Positions 1-12,520 of a stretch of 64,000 nucleotides of DNA are shown here, piece after piece; the first letter of the stretch is position 1; each line of letters opens with the position of its first letter. Both the position numbers and the translations under genes were made by a program. The stretch lies in contig OW121855.1 in assembly GCA_933228895.1 (NCBI GenBank), forward strand, positions 38,268,698 to 38,332,697. The letters run 5' to 3'. Source of the DNA: Platycnemis pennipes (lineage: Eukaryota; Arthropoda; Insecta; Odonata; Platycnemididae). Under the pieces are notes generated by a model. The model did no database searches. It was not told the DNA's origin and saw nothing but the letters and a program-made list of their open reading frames with translations.

Positions 1-1440
1 GAATGGTAGCCCGATGAGTCAGCATATTACTGTGCAATCAACGCGCCAAAGTAAATATACAAGCCAAATTGTTGCCCAATTTATATCCATTTTCATATCA
101 ATAGAACTAATAATACCCACTTCCATTCTGCCACTTCTGTTTCTCTGTCTTGAAAAAATGAGAAACTCTGTCACTGTGTGAGGATCAGTTTGAGCACTTA
201 CTCCACCTCTATATCACCGTTAAAAGTATTCTTCCAAAGAGAGAGGAATATCCTCCTCTAAGCCAATGTAATGACAACAGGCTCTCTGTACTCAATGTTC
301 TCGTGACTTAGGTTACCAAGAGGTCAGCGTAACCGAGGTTGCGTTTACCGCGTATTCTCATTTCGCGTGATCACGCAAGTGATAAGCATCGGGATCTCAC
401 CTAAACCATGACAAAAAAACAATGACGTCATCAATTTCGACCAATCCGGCAATGGCAGGAGGGGGAAGAGAACAAATAAGTATTTAAATGTGGTATGCGT
501 CATTTTGTTTACAGATATCCCTTCTAACAACTCATCCATAATGTTATTTTAATGAATTTGCATCTGCGTATTTATTTGTGTAATATGATAGCTTAAATTG
601 CATAACTCTTGAGTTCTTGAATAATAATCTAACCAATCGCCTACAGAAGAGGTACGGTGAATATATCATCGGAGTTTTAGTGTGTATTAACTGATCTTGT
701 GTTACAACGGCGGAGAAGTATTGATCAACAACCTATAGAATACCGTGCCGCACAAAGAAATACTTCTATTCTCACCAACGCCGATACATTTGTTGTTAAC
801 AGAAAGCAATAGATATTGCATAGCCGTAAAAAATGTTCACTATACTAATGACGAGGAATAAGTTCATTGAACCGCATTATTCAATGGCGGTTATTACATT
901 AAAAGAATTCGTCAACTACTGTGCTATTATAGGATTATTCTTTTAATTCCAACTAACTTCTTTTTAACTTTTGAAAATTTAGGAGACAGGAAAAAGAAGT
1001 TTTCAACATTGCAGAATAAGAGATTAAATATTACCCGATGCAAAGAAAAAAATGCCAGGGGTATTCAGTGCCAGTTATTGTGTCAAAATACTATGTAAGT
1101 GATGACCCTATATTTCAGCATTATGAAAATTTGAATGCACCTTAGATATGCCTAAGAAGAAAAAATGATTAATCACACTACCATGGTACCTATAGAATTG
1201 TTTTCATTTTATTACAAATGTATAGAGCAAGAATAGAATTAAAAAATGATGCCGAACGTAGTAACGAATTATGTTCAAGAATAGATACAGGCACCTGAAC
1301 AATGGGGGCGTTTACTCGGAACCGAAATCGCAATTTTGTACACGAAATCGTTAGATGGAAACGAAAAACGAATTTTAGTGAAAAAATTAATCTTCTAACC
1401 ACAACCATTCACTCATAAATCAAAAATTAAAATAAGCAAA
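1..1440. other. AT-rich non-coding DNA, no gene seen
   Basis: AT-rich sequence with only short, unrelated open frames on both strands, none resembling a known protein. The one distinct signal is a perfect CRE octamer, listed separately. No repeat or transposon could be recognised by eye. Confidence 0.6.
423..430. promoter_or_regulatory. CRE-like palindrome TGACGTCA
   Basis: A perfect 8-bp cAMP-response-element palindrome (TGACGTCA), the consensus site of CREB/ATF-type bZIP proteins. A second perfect copy lies about 1 kb downstream. An 8-mer can occur by chance in 64 kb, so function is only a possibility. Confidence 0.25.
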
Positions 1441-1469
1441 AGGTGACGCCCACCGAAAATGCTGCTGTG

Positions 1470-1700
1470 ATAACATTGACGTCATTTTCCTCCCGTCCTT
1501 GACTGCTTTCAGGGGAGGGGGAAGGGAGTGGAGGGGGGTTCTCGGAAGGTCTGCTCGCGCAGATGCTGTCGAAATCGCTCCCATTGGCCGAGTCAGCTGT
1601 GTCCCCCCCTTTGCGATAAGGCGAAGTAGCTTCGCGGGCTCAGTTGTGATTGGACGAAGGCGATATACGTCAGAGGTTGCACCACACCCACTTTTCCGAA
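1470..1700. promoter_or_regulatory. GC-rich segment with CRE and two CCAAT boxes; candidate regulatory region
   Basis: A short GC-rich block in AT-rich surroundings. It holds a perfect CRE (TGACGTCA, 1477-1484) and two CCAAT boxes read on the minus strand (ATTGG at 1583-1587 and 1649-1653). It also has purine-rich G runs around 1513-1540 and a small palindrome, gcgaag-tag-cttcgc, at 1621-1635. CRE, CCAAT and GC-rich DNA within about 200 bp is a common animal promoter arrangement, but no exon or transcript start can be shown next to it. The 69-codon frame inside it resembles nothing known. Confidence 0.25.
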
Positions 1701-2089
1701 AGGGTTAAAAACATCAGTTTTTCGCCGCTTATAACTCGGGAAATAATTGTCGTATCAGAAAACGGAAAAATACGGGTCCTTTTATTTTACAAACTCTATC
1801 AGATTCGGCAATAAAAAAACATGGTAAACGACCCCATTGCAATTTATATAAACTAAATTCTACTAGACCTCCATTTTGCTAAACTAATAACAAAACCCAT
1901 TACCTTGATATCCTCCGTCAAAAAGGTACATACACATTCTGGGGGTGCTGAACAACACTGGACGTTAGAGACAATTTCCAAATGAGCTGACCTATTGAAA
2001 GCGGGATGTCGTACGATAAGACGCAAGATCCTGCTCATACTAACTGATTAGTATTTTAGCGTGATGTTGAATTTGGAACGTCGTGCCAT

Positions 2090-2830
2090 CATAGAGTGAG
2101 AGAGATGGAAAGAGAGAGGTTGCGTAAAGAGGAGGATGCTGCCAAGCTCACTTCCTCAATCCGTCACCAACCCACCTCAACCCGCACTTCCCGTTCGAAC
2201 GCACACATACATACTCGTGCAATCTCCCACTCGGCTCTCTGCCGACCCGCCTATCTCCCATGCGAGTGGACCCAAGGGACAAGGAGAGAAAGAGAAGAGG
2301 CGTGTGTGAAGGGCTAGAGAGTTGCAGGGAGGTGAGCTGGGGAGATTTCCACGGGCAGCCACGAGGAATCCTTTGCCTCTCTCCACCCATCCTCCTGCTC
2401 ACTCCACTCTAGACTTAGTTCCCGAAAAGAAATAAAAAAAAGTCCAAACTTTCCCTCGGTTCTCCTTTTTCCTTTCTTAACATCCCTCATCCCTCTCCTT
2501 CGCCCCTCTCGCACGACTCCCCTCCCCCCTTCCCGTACTCCCGGAATCCCTTATCTTCCCCACCTCTCCGCTAACTCTCCATGCCCCCTACCCCTTTCCT
2601 CGTTCCTTCTGCGAACAAAGTGAATCAAAGGCCGACCCAAGGAAAGAGGGAGAGGGAAAGAGGTTGACAGTTGACGGAGAGATAGGCGCACGTTCGCCGG
2701 AACGGACGCGGGTACATTCCCATAGGATTGGCCCTCCCCTTTCCTTCCCCTGACCGAAGAGTGAAAAAAAACTCTTTCAGTTTCACCCTCCTCCGTGAAC
2801 GGCCCGTCATCCTCACCCTACTACCTCACC
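2090..2830. other. GC-rich polypurine/polypyrimidine island
   Basis: Composition switches sharply from AT-rich to runs of purines on the plus strand (2095-2340, and 2640-2670) and pyrimidines (2390-2590, 2730-2830). Open frames occur in several overlapping registers and translate to low-complexity Ser/Pro/Leu/Arg strings, so they are compositional. No coding, RNA or transposon signature was recognised. Confidence 0.55.
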
Positions 2831-3771
2831 TTCATTCCATGGACCCATCTTACCTTCCTAAGTTCAAGTCGTCTACGGCTGCCCCCAAACCCTTCTAAGC
2901 CATCTCGCTTCCCGTTTCGACACACATACAACCTGTCGATGGGAAAGTCAGATTTCAGAGATCACCTCGTTCGACCCCCTCAACTTCCCTATTTTCCCAC
3001 GACGAGAGAATATTCTTTTCCCAGCAATTTCATGAATGAATATATCGTCCGGTGCAAAGTTATTCGAAACACGCAGGCAGATTCTATGAAAGAGGGAACC
3101 GCTACGAGATGTTCAATTGATAGAGCTTGTATCAAATAAAAACAATTTTGTGACGTCCACAGTTTAATAAGAATTACGACCGGCCACGGCTCTCAGGCCA
3201 TCACCATAATACCCGAAACCGATCGTAAGTCTTATTAAATTGCGAAAGTCACACAAGTGCTTTTATTTGTTTTAATGATGACCCTCTTTCACAACAAGCA
3301 AGCTTCGCGATTAGAATCTATGAAGAAGTCTGTATTTTCCTTTTGTGCATTCTCTACGAACATGAAAACGTAAAATATTTCATAAAAGGAAGGAAAACAA
3401 CAATCCAAAATTATGAGTAATATGCAACCTATCTTGAACACTTCGATATCTGGTCTCGTTAAATCATAAATCATTTTATTTGAGAATAAATTAGAACTGA
3501 AAATATAATTGATGAGGGGGTACAATGTCCATATTCCCATGGACAGGATGGTTTTCAAAGATCAGCTGTCTACGCGAAATATGTGTCACTCTTCCAAGTA
3601 AAGATTTCACTTGATGCTTGGATTGTGAATGGTAGACTCATATTGAGTTTGATAATACTAACGAGAAATTTCAAGATTAACTACTGTTTTAAATATATAC
3701 AGCATATAGTTCAAAGACGTAACTGTGGGAAGGATAATTTATTGACAAAATCCCCGTAACTAATCACAATA
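2831..3771. other. AT-rich spacer, no gene seen
   Basis: The island fades out by about 3000. The rest is AT-rich with short unrecognised frames, running up to the mariner target site (TA at 3770-3771). Confidence 0.5.
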
Positions 3772-4336
3772 CATAGTGTGATAAAAAAATAACGGGAATA
3801 ACTTCTCATTTTTTTTCTTCCATTTCAATGGCGTACTGCATTATGAGTTTCTGCCTTATGTTCACACTGTCAACAAGGAATACTACCTGGACGTTATGCG
3901 CCGTTCGCGTGAAGCAATCCGGCAAAAACGCCAAGAATTGTGGCAAAACAACTCGTGGAAATTGCGCCACGATAATGCTTCCACTAGCACCTCAGAGCTT
4001 GTTCGTGATTTTTTGGTAAAAAAAAACAAACCGTTATTTTACCTCAGCCACCGTATTCGCTGGACAGGGCACCCTGTGACTTTTTTCTATTCCCGAGGCT
4101 GAAGAGAATCATGAAAGGACGACGTTTTGACACCTTTGATAAGTTAAAAACAGAACCGCTGAAGGCTGAACTCTATACCGAAAGTGAGATCCATCAGTAC
4201 TAACAAGTTTGGAAAAAACGCTGGCACAAGTGTATCTGAGGGGGATTACTTTGAAGGGGACAAAATTGATGCAGCTTGATAAATAAATATTCTTTAAGAA
4301 AAACTAAAATTCCAGTTATTTTTTTATCACACCACG
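3772..4336 (+). mobile_element. Mariner-family DNA transposon, internally deleted, both TIRs and TA target duplication
   Basis: A complete but shortened mariner element of 565 bp. The left terminal inverted repeat (3772-3799) and the right one (4309-4336, inverted) match at 25 of 28 positions. Each end is flanked by TA (3770-3771 and 4337-4338), the target duplicated by Tc1/mariner transposases. Full-length mariners are usually about 1.3 kb with a transposase of about 345 residues. This copy keeps only the C-terminal part of the gene, so some 700 bp are missing between the left TIR and the transposase remnant. It cannot encode its own transposase; if it ever moved in this form it relied on an autonomous relative. 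The family is clear from protein and ends; the subfamily is not assigned. Confidence 0.85.
3812..4279 (+). pseudogene. Mariner transposase C-terminal fragment, frameshifted
   Basis: Conceptual translation gives classic mariner transposase motifs in order. GVLHYEFLP starts near 3830, followed by VNKEYYLDVMRR and ELWQNNSW. Next comes HDNA with the second catalytic Asp at 3971-3973, then VRDFL, PQPPYS and APCDFFLFP with the third Asp at 4078-4080, then MKGRRF, WKKRWHKCI and EGDYFEGDKI. The two Asp codons are 34 codons plus 2 nt apart, fitting the family's D34D spacing plus a small indel near 4020-4050. A stop codon at about 4201 and a further 1-nt shift near 4236 break the C-terminus. The first catalytic Asp and the whole DNA-binding N-terminus are absent. 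The gene is a relic. Confidence 0.88.
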
Positions 4337-7300
4337 TATATGCTTTTATGTTTTATTTGCACTCATTCCTAACTAGCAAAAACAATTTCATATTCATAAA
4401 ACCACGTCTAAGAGAATCAAGAGAAAAGTGATCAGATAAATTTCAAAATACTTCATAAAGTACAAGCAAAAAAATGTCCTTTTCACTCCACCATGTATGC
4501 ACTTATTAAGGCATTTCGTACGCTACGAATTTGGGTTAGCAAAAGGCTCTTACGCGTTAAAACGACAGTAACGTGGATGAGCGTTGATCAATAATATATC
4601 ATCCCAATGTTGGACGATTTTGTTTACCTCCATGAATATTTCTTGGAAAATTTTTCGTCTGCCAATGTGCCTTGCGTAAAATAATAGCTTTATTATTTCA
4701 AGTGAGTTTAAATCTCAGTGAAATTATATAAACATTTTCATAGAAATCGGGTGAGAGAAGCCGTAAAAAAATGCAGGCATCATAAGTTAAATAAAAAAAA
4801 GGAAGGGGCCCGATCATCCATACCTACAGTGTAATCATTAGGTCACGTGTGGGAGTGTGCCAAAGAGTGAATACACAACAGAAATGCACTACTTAGATGC
4901 ATCAATGGATACATTGATGCACCTAACTAGTGCACTACCTACATTATTTAATTTCAAAGCTAGAGGTTACATAATGAAGGGAAGTTGAAGCTGAATTAAA
5001 AAGTATTGATTAGCAAAAAAGGAAACACAGATTTAGCACAATATTATTTCTTGACTGATATCTTAAGATCATTTGTCCACGGCAATCAACAAATCCATTA
5101 CTCTATGCACCCCAATGCTTCCTCCTTTTCAAGTGATACACATTTTCTGAAATTTATCTGCGAGAGGCCCATTGATATAGAACACATAAAACGAAGAAAT
5201 TGTCTCTCACAATTTTGCCTTTAGAAGTTTTGCTATTTTTTATCATTCTATCATCATACCACTGAATCCGTCGTTACACTATAGCGTTACCAATAATGCG
5301 TGGATAATTTACGCAGATCAAGAGGGTCGAGCAGCGCAATAGCTTCATGTTAGAAGGCAAATCATAAACTGGGGATTCTCATTGGAATTTATGATAGAAA
5401 CGTGGTTAAATTAATGCCTTTCAATATTTTATGGGGAAGCTTAATATGCTTCGTGACATAAACATCCTAACGAAAATCTCGAACTCTATGAAAAGTTTCA
5501 TTCCACAAAAAGCCGACCGAAATCATGCCTGAATTTTACGGACTACACAGAAAATGCATTTCAATGGATGTACGGTAACAGGATAACTGGTATCCACGAT
5601 TACAGGAATCTACATCAAAGGGAAGCACGAGTCTTGCATACCTGCACCTCATGGATAGGATGGGTGCGATATTTGCTTCGAGCTCGAAAAATTCCTTCAT
5701 AAGCCTCTAAATCGCAAATTCTAATTGCCCATTCACCCCAGAACACAAGGCAGTCACTGGTAGAGAAAGCATTTACTTGAATGCATCCATGTCAGTGATC
5801 ATTACTTGTCAAAATAAAATAAAACTGTACCCGTGGCTCAGTTTCTTTCTTTCCTGTTCATTCGCTTAATCATTGAATTTACGAATTATCTCATATTTAG
5901 TCTAATATATATGCGTCGACAATTTATTGCGTTAAGAATTGTTATTTCTAGTTCAAACCATCACCATGCAATAGTGCATGTTAGTGATGCTACGGTGAAT
6001 TATAATATTTACCTTTCATTAGCTACAAAAATAAAGTGTAACAAGTAGAGGCTAAAAATATATAGCAGTAATTTTTTTAGTTAGTAGGCTGCAAGACTTC
6101 AAAATAGCCATAATTGAATACTTATTTTGCATCCACATTCGACGTCGTTTTCCTCAATAATTCAATCGCACACATTTAAGTTCTCATTTCTGTTTAATTT
6201 GCGCTACGCTGTATCAAATGCAGACACAATTAATTGAATTATAAAAGGATTTTTAACGTTTACTTAAAAAATATATATAAATATTGGTTTGATAAATTGT
6301 TATTACAGTCGGAGTCAAATCTTCGTTTAGCAATACGTGAGACTGTAAAAGTACTCCCGGATGAAAAATTTGGGAAATGATCTCCACAAAAAAAATCTAA
6401 TCATATTAGATACAAATAACTTCGATAAACCAGTTCACTACCATTTCAATCGCATGAAATTTCCGGTAAACCTTTAGACAATCCTTAAATAAAATGTGCG
6501 CCAGACTACGAACTGTACGTTAGTGAATGCTGAGCATGCAAACGACACTGGGCAAGGCCAACTCAACAACTTCAAGTGAAATATTGTGCACAGTTCCCAC
6601 CAGTTCGCTGAGTAATTAATACGGAACCGTACTTGTACCTACGTCACACCACGGCAGATGCCGTCGATGCCATATGACGGCACAGTCAGGAATGAGGCAG
6701 CCAGATGCTTCATGGCTTCGGTGCAACACCATCCACTTCCGCTATTGTTTTCCTAGCAAATGATTTCAAGGCAAAATTAAATAGTACTAGCATATAGCGC
6801 AGCTAATTACTTGAACAACGCTGAGAAATACGTTCCAGTAGCCGTATTATATTAAGATGAGTCAATATTAAAGCTATTTGCCAACACCCAATGTGTTTTG
6901 TCGTTTTTCATTCAGGTTTTCTTCTTCCTTCTGAGGAAAGGTCTTCGGGTACCTTCATACGTCATTTAAGAATAGAAATATAATAGTTTCTTATTAAAAA
7001 GTGTAAATTGCCACGAAATTTACTGAATTCCTTAGTCATGTATTATAATCCTTTTTATAAGAAAGACAATCTATACTTCTACTTGCAATAACATTACTTT
7101 CGTTTTTGCTATTTGATAAAGTTGTGTATGCAAGTATATCAAGTAGTGGGTAAACTTTGTGATGCTCGGGTTTGGAACTGCCGTCTCAAAAGTTTGCCCA
7201 TCCCTAACTCCCTAACTAAGAGAACGAATAAAGAGGATTTATTTGACGCCGGACGTTAGAGAACATGTTAGTATTACGATGTTAAAGACAAGTAATTGGA

Positions 7301-7770
7301 TAAGCAAGGGAAATAAGCGAGTACTTAGCTAAAGTAACATATCATATAATATTGTATCCTAAATATTTTCTTTACAAATAAAACAAAAATATTCTACGGT
7401 GCCACTCCGGAAGAGGTCACTTCATAAGAAAATAATATCAAATCCAAAATTTTGCTACTCATTCCAAATTTCTTTTTTTCCGCTCACTTTATTTTTGAAC
7501 GTGAGCCGTTCTATTCCACCACCCACTCCTCATGACTCCACTGCACTTCAGGCGATATTTTTGCGAGCAAACAAGACAGAGGAAGCTCATGAGAGAGTCA
7601 AGAAAGTCAAGTGCAAACAATACAAGCACGAGGGGAAAAATAGGTGCATACACATTTTTCATAAGATTAGAATATTCTCGCATTCAAGGGCTCCGTGTCA
7701 CATTCCTTCCTTTGCCCGCGGTGTAAAATATAAATTAGCACGAGTCACGAAGTCAGTCTCATTTACGCCG
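4337..7770. other. AT-rich non-coding DNA
   Basis: No defensible exon, RNA gene or transposon protein. The one structure noted is the hairpin at 4883-4936. Frames of up to 89 codons are scattered and unrecognised. The 257-codon plus-strand frame that begins at 7399 runs out of this tract into the next pyrimidine-rich island and is compositional. Confidence 0.5.
4883..4936. repeat. Imperfect inverted repeat, 25-bp arms, 4-nt loop
   Basis: Arms 4883-4907 and 4912-4936 pair at 22 of 25 positions around the loop gata; the ten pairs next to the loop are perfect. No TIR-like termini or obvious target duplication were seen. It could be a fold-back duplication or a small hairpin RNA. The 4-nt loop is tight for a microRNA precursor. 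Confidence 0.7.
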
Positions 7771-9030
7771 CATTTTTCTTCGTTTACCACGACCGCCGAC
7801 ACCCCCTCCCCAACACACAACGGACTGCCTTCCCCCCCCTCTGGCGCTTCAAGAGTTCCAAGCTCCTTCCAGCATTCTCCTTCCCGACCCTTGGAAATCT
7901 TTTCTCCTCCCCTTTCGTTCCTCTCGCCTCTCGATCCCTTACATGCCCTCCCACTCTTAACTCCCATCTTTGACATCCTTTCCCCATCGTACCCCACAGA
8001 TCTCTCAAGGCGACGTCAAGACGTGACTACTACGAGACGCACAACCCCGAGATCTTCCTTTACCCTGCCACCCTTCGCCCTCCTCCCCCCCCCCACCCGC
8101 CCAAACCTGAACCTCCCTTTGTTCCTCACGTCCCACCCCCCACCCACCCTTGTTATGCGGCAAAGTTCATGAGCACTTCGCGAGTGGGAAAGGTTTGGGA
8201 GCGAGGGAGGAGGAGGGCGCACTTTGCTTGACAGACTCGAGACAAATCCAGAGACAGGAAGACAGCATTCTTGGCGAACACTTCTTTTTTAACTTTATTA
8301 TTACTTTTTTATATATATCTTCCTCTCCTTACCCACCCCCTCTCGAACTCTGTGACTTCACCCCGACCCCTCTCCTTTTCTTATTTCCCGCCACACTCAC
8401 GACCTGCCGACCCCACCATCTACACCCCCCGACGTCGGCTCTTAGGATTCACTCAAGGAGGTCCTCCTTCCTTGTCCCGAAAAATTTTTGATGGGCTATT
8501 ATTTCCCAATCTCGGCTCTCGCCTCGGTTCAGAGCGGCCCTTTTCCCCTCCGCACATCCAGCCTCTTCTCCTCCTCCTGCTTCCTCTCTCTCCATAAAAC
8601 ACACCTCCTACTTCACGTCGTAGCTTTGGTAGATCTCGGCCCACTGAAGCAGGGAACGCCGGGAGTAGGAGAGGGGGAAAGATGAAAGTAGGACCCATCT
8701 CCCTTCGAAGGAGGTAAGGGAGTGAGAGAGAAGAGTTGCAGAGAGGACTGTTCGCCGCCTCCTTTCCGATTCTCGCCGCAGCCACCTCCCTCAACGTCTC
8801 CCCCCTATTCGCCCTTATACCCACTCCTGCGTTAAAAGACGACTTCTTTCATCCCCCTCTCTGAAAATCCCCTCCCCATTCCCTCATCGAAATAATTCCA
8901 TCCCACTCTCCCTCTCTCTCACACTCCCTCTCCTTTTCTCCGTCACATACCTTTACCCTTTCCTCACGAAGAGAAGAAAACTGAAAAAGGAAGGATATTT
9001 TTAGGACTCGAGAAATAAAAGCACGAAATG
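7770..9030. other. Large polypyrimidine-rich island
   Basis: The plus strand is strongly pyrimidine-rich at 7780-8150, 8300-8470, 8540-8600 and 8830-8960, and purine-rich at 8170-8220 and 8650-8750. Stop codons all contain A, so long C/T tracts stay open in every frame; that explains overlapping frames of up to 257 codons giving Ser/Pro/Leu/Phe-rich nonsense. No promoter, exon or transposon hallmark was found. Tracts of this kind can form triplex (H-) DNA. Confidence 0.55.
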
Positions 9031-10925
9031 ATAATCACGAAGAGAAGGCTTGAAAATTTCGGCAAACTGCTCGTTACTCGAAGAGAAAAGACCTCTCTGC
9101 CTCCCTCCATCACTGCCACCCTCTCCCTATTCTTTTTCCCTTCCTTCCTTCAGCCGCCAACTTTCCCTTCACTCTCCTGTTCGGCTCCGCGAAATTATTG
9201 GTGGATACATCCGGCAAGGCAAGAGGCTGAATGAAGCACGTAAAGAAAATAAGGTCGGCCCTTTTTAATTTTTCCCTTCTACTGAAACGAATCCGAAATT
9301 TAAATCGCAAAAGGGTGATGGAATCGCATTATCACGCTTGCTCTGGCATTTACGGCTTCATTACGCTTTCGACGGAGTAGTTAAAAAAATGAAAAAAAGA
9401 CATTGGACGGGCGATGAGCGCTATAAGGAAGGAGAATAAAGAGACTCAAAAGTAAGGGACGTCTTTGATCTCTCATTACCGAGCGGGGAAGGAAGATTAA
9501 CTTTACAAAACCTTGAAATAATAAGGGCATACAGTTGAAATGCCTAGAATGGCACAATATCAATAAGGGCTGCACATTTTTCGTAGATTAGAATACCATA
9601 ACTGAACGGAAAAAAGTGAAAATTGGTGGGAAGGATGTGTTTAATAACGCGTTAATTCGCTTGATCAAAACTATAAATACGGTTACAGCAAAACAACAAT
9701 CCATGGACGCAAGCCGATAGAACGATTACATAATCAAGGTCTCTATGTATATCCAAATGGTTGGGCTAATTTTAGAGCTGCCAACTGCCTTCTATTTTTG
9801 GCAAATGGCAGGATAACTTCAACAGGCTCCTTACAAACCATCCAAAAGACTTTTAACTTGCATTTTTGTGCCATAGTGTTATGGCCCTCGTTAAGAATAG
9901 GAGAAATGTAAGGGTCAGAAGACAATACTAAAGCACAAATTTAAAACAAATCAAAGATATATGGTAACTGTACCTGGGACTAAGTAACTCTGCACTACGT
10001 GCATTCCAAGCAATTGTAAGGCAGACATGTATGTCAAATTCTAATGATATGTATATTTTATCAGCTATATAATACCTGTTGCACTTGAACAATAGAGGTG
10101 AAATAAACTGAACAGACAACAAACCCCTATCTTCAACAAAATTTCCCTAACTTCGCAGCCACAAAAGAGAGAGGGTATATATGTACAGTAACGAGATACA
10201 TATAGGCAGAAATTTTCATATGTATATCTTTCACTGCTAATGTAATAGTATTTAAGTATTAGGAAAACTGCTGAAAATATGAAAGGTCAGCAATGAAATA
10301 AACGAAAATTTGCATAGAAATTAAAATGGAAACATGCATTTGAAGATAGGCACGAATCTAGAAATAAATGATTTTTCTTCTACGAAATATGGGTTATTTT
10401 TAAATACATTTAATGTGACAGCGGCACGAGGTACAAAATTCATGTGCATAGAAACATCAACTCATTTCTCATTTAAAAACTCCTAAGTAAATGCACATAT
10501 GAATATTTAAATACAGCAATGTCACCATATTATGTATTCAGTATACTTAGATGGCACGTAAAGTGTTTTGATCTACACGTGTTATACTAGTTTGTATGAT
10601 AATCCATGTTTACCTGTGAAAGAGTCGGTAACCCCAAAGCAGGAAGCTTTATTTCCTAAGGGATACCTCGATTATTCGATATATTCCTCGATTAAATGAA
10701 TTACTATTAATGTACACTCAATGCATTTATATGAGGAATAAAATTATTATTATTATTTCCACAATTAAGACGCTTGGAACGCATTACAAAAATGAATGTT
10801 AGGCACCTTAAATCTTAAGACAAGCAGACACCGAGCTGATTTCTCTGGATTTACTTCGTTCCTGGAGATAAAACGGAGGATTAAGGCATTGAAAACGCTG
10901 ATTAAAGCTCCCCTTTACGAGCGAT
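9031..10925. other. AT-rich non-coding DNA
   Basis: A pyrimidine tail of the preceding island persists to about 9180. The remainder is AT-rich and has no recognised gene or mobile element. A short (ATT)n run lies near 10740-10757. Confidence 0.5.
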
Positions 10926-10929
10926 AACA

Positions 10930-11730
10930 CATCCCTCACTAAAAGCTGGGGGAGGGGGGGGGGATGTTATCGAAGAACACTCCGATGATACGCAAATTTC
11001 ATCATATTTCGTCTAAAAACAGTGCGCAGCACGCGGGAGAGGTTGGATGAGCCTGAGTAGGGAGAAGGGACGGAAAACGTAGTTTGGGAGGGGTAGTAAA
11101 TATGCATATCCAAACAACGTCATAATCCCTAGGTGGCATGAATTCATAACGTCGATTATCGATCCTAATCAGAACGAGGCGAGAGAGGGAAGAGCGGTGA
11201 AGTGAGGTAAGGGTGGAAAAGGATGACGGCAGAGTTGGGAGGAGGCTGGAGGAAGTTTTGGGGTGAGAAGGATAGGCGAGAAAGGCTCAGGTTATACATT
11301 ATCTGTCACCCAAGACCCTCCTCCCCCCCTCCTCCTCTCCGCTTTCGAGGGAAGGCTCCTGTTGAGGTACTCGCGTGAACAGGCGCAAGCGGCTTCCGTA
11401 AGGACCTGGTAAGGCGATCGGAGGAGCACGGAAATGGGGGAGGGCAGGGGGAAAGAGAGAGAGAGATATCTCCGTCGGAATTTTCGGGTGCGAAGGTAAA
11501 AATTTCACACAAAGCCGATTTATCCATCGTTCCGCTTTTCACCTCTGGGGCGATAAAGCACGGCGCATGGAAAGTGAGGGGTTGGGGGATTAAAGAAGAC
11601 ACTCAAGAGTAAGTGGGGAGTGGGGGAAAAGGGTGAGCAAAAGGGAGAGGGAGGTCGGATGCGAGGGAAGGGTGGTCTCTTCGTGAGAGGAGGGGAAGAA
11701 CATGAAAAAAGTAGGAGATAGAGACAGGTA
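10930..11730. other. Purine-rich GC island
   Basis: Purine-rich on the plus strand, with a G run near 10950-10963, GA-dinucleotide repeat near 11455-11467, and many GGGAGG/GGAGAGG motifs from 11160 to 11720. The complementary frames of 69 and 98 codons are low-complexity. No gene is recognised. Confidence 0.5.
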
Positions 11731-12520
11731 GTTTTTGGGAAGGCTGAGTGGTGGACACCGAAACCTAGGGGTGATCGAAGAGGTTCTGAAGAAATTTCAC
11801 CATGTTTTTCGAACTCGAAGGGGAGAAAAAAGCAATCGTAATCGTCAGGAATCAGGGAAGGGGCGCAAATTTTACCACCATAATTTATTCAATGAGAAAA
11901 CCAAAATCCATCGACTTTCCTCGTCTTTTTACTATCGAGGAAGAAACAAATAAAAATTATTCAGCAATGCATGGAAGAAATGAAGTGACCACCGACTGCA
12001 CCAGCAAAACTTTTCGAGCAAATAGCAATTGGTAATCTGTACGATGAAACTTTTATGAATACATAAAACTTCACATACACCTCCTGCCAAATGAATGCAG
12101 CTGGTATCCAATGAGTAAAGGCAACCTAAAAAATGATAGGTGAAGGTGCAGGGGCTGTAAACAATAATTATTAAATGAAGAACACAGAAAGAAGCGTTAT
12201 GATCGACTGAACCATTTCTGACGTAATTAGTGGCGTCCAGAATTTAATATGGAGAATAGATACTTAAAAAGATAAAGAAATGTTGCTCTTCCCGCTCAGA
12301 AGTGATAAAACAGTTAATCCCTACACGAAATAATATAAGCCCCGTTTAAAACAAAGGGAGGACATCAGGGCACTCTCCAAATGATATGAGAGTCCTGTTC
12401 GTTTTTATTCACTTAATTGTCCGCGCATATTAAAACCAGCCCGGTCTAATGCGCGAGGACACAGAAGGTTCCCAGGCGCACAAACGCATTACGCTGTGGA
12501 AGGTCTGGCTATGAGTTTCA
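11731..12520. other. AT-rich spacer with small inverted repeat
   Basis: No gene recognised. A loose inverted repeat, gtccgcgcat (12419-12428) against atgcgcgaggac (12449-12460), has a 20-nt spacer. Confidence 0.4.

Noticed and set aside
7399..8172. 257-codon plus-strand frame
   Set aside because: Its second half is a polypyrimidine tract and other frames are open at the same place. No recognisable motif and no promoter or splice context.
2315..8745. Similar 17-mers (agagttgcagggagg-like) in the 2.3-kb and 8.7-kb islands
   Set aside because: The match does not extend and both lie in GA-rich DNA, where such similarity is expected by composition.
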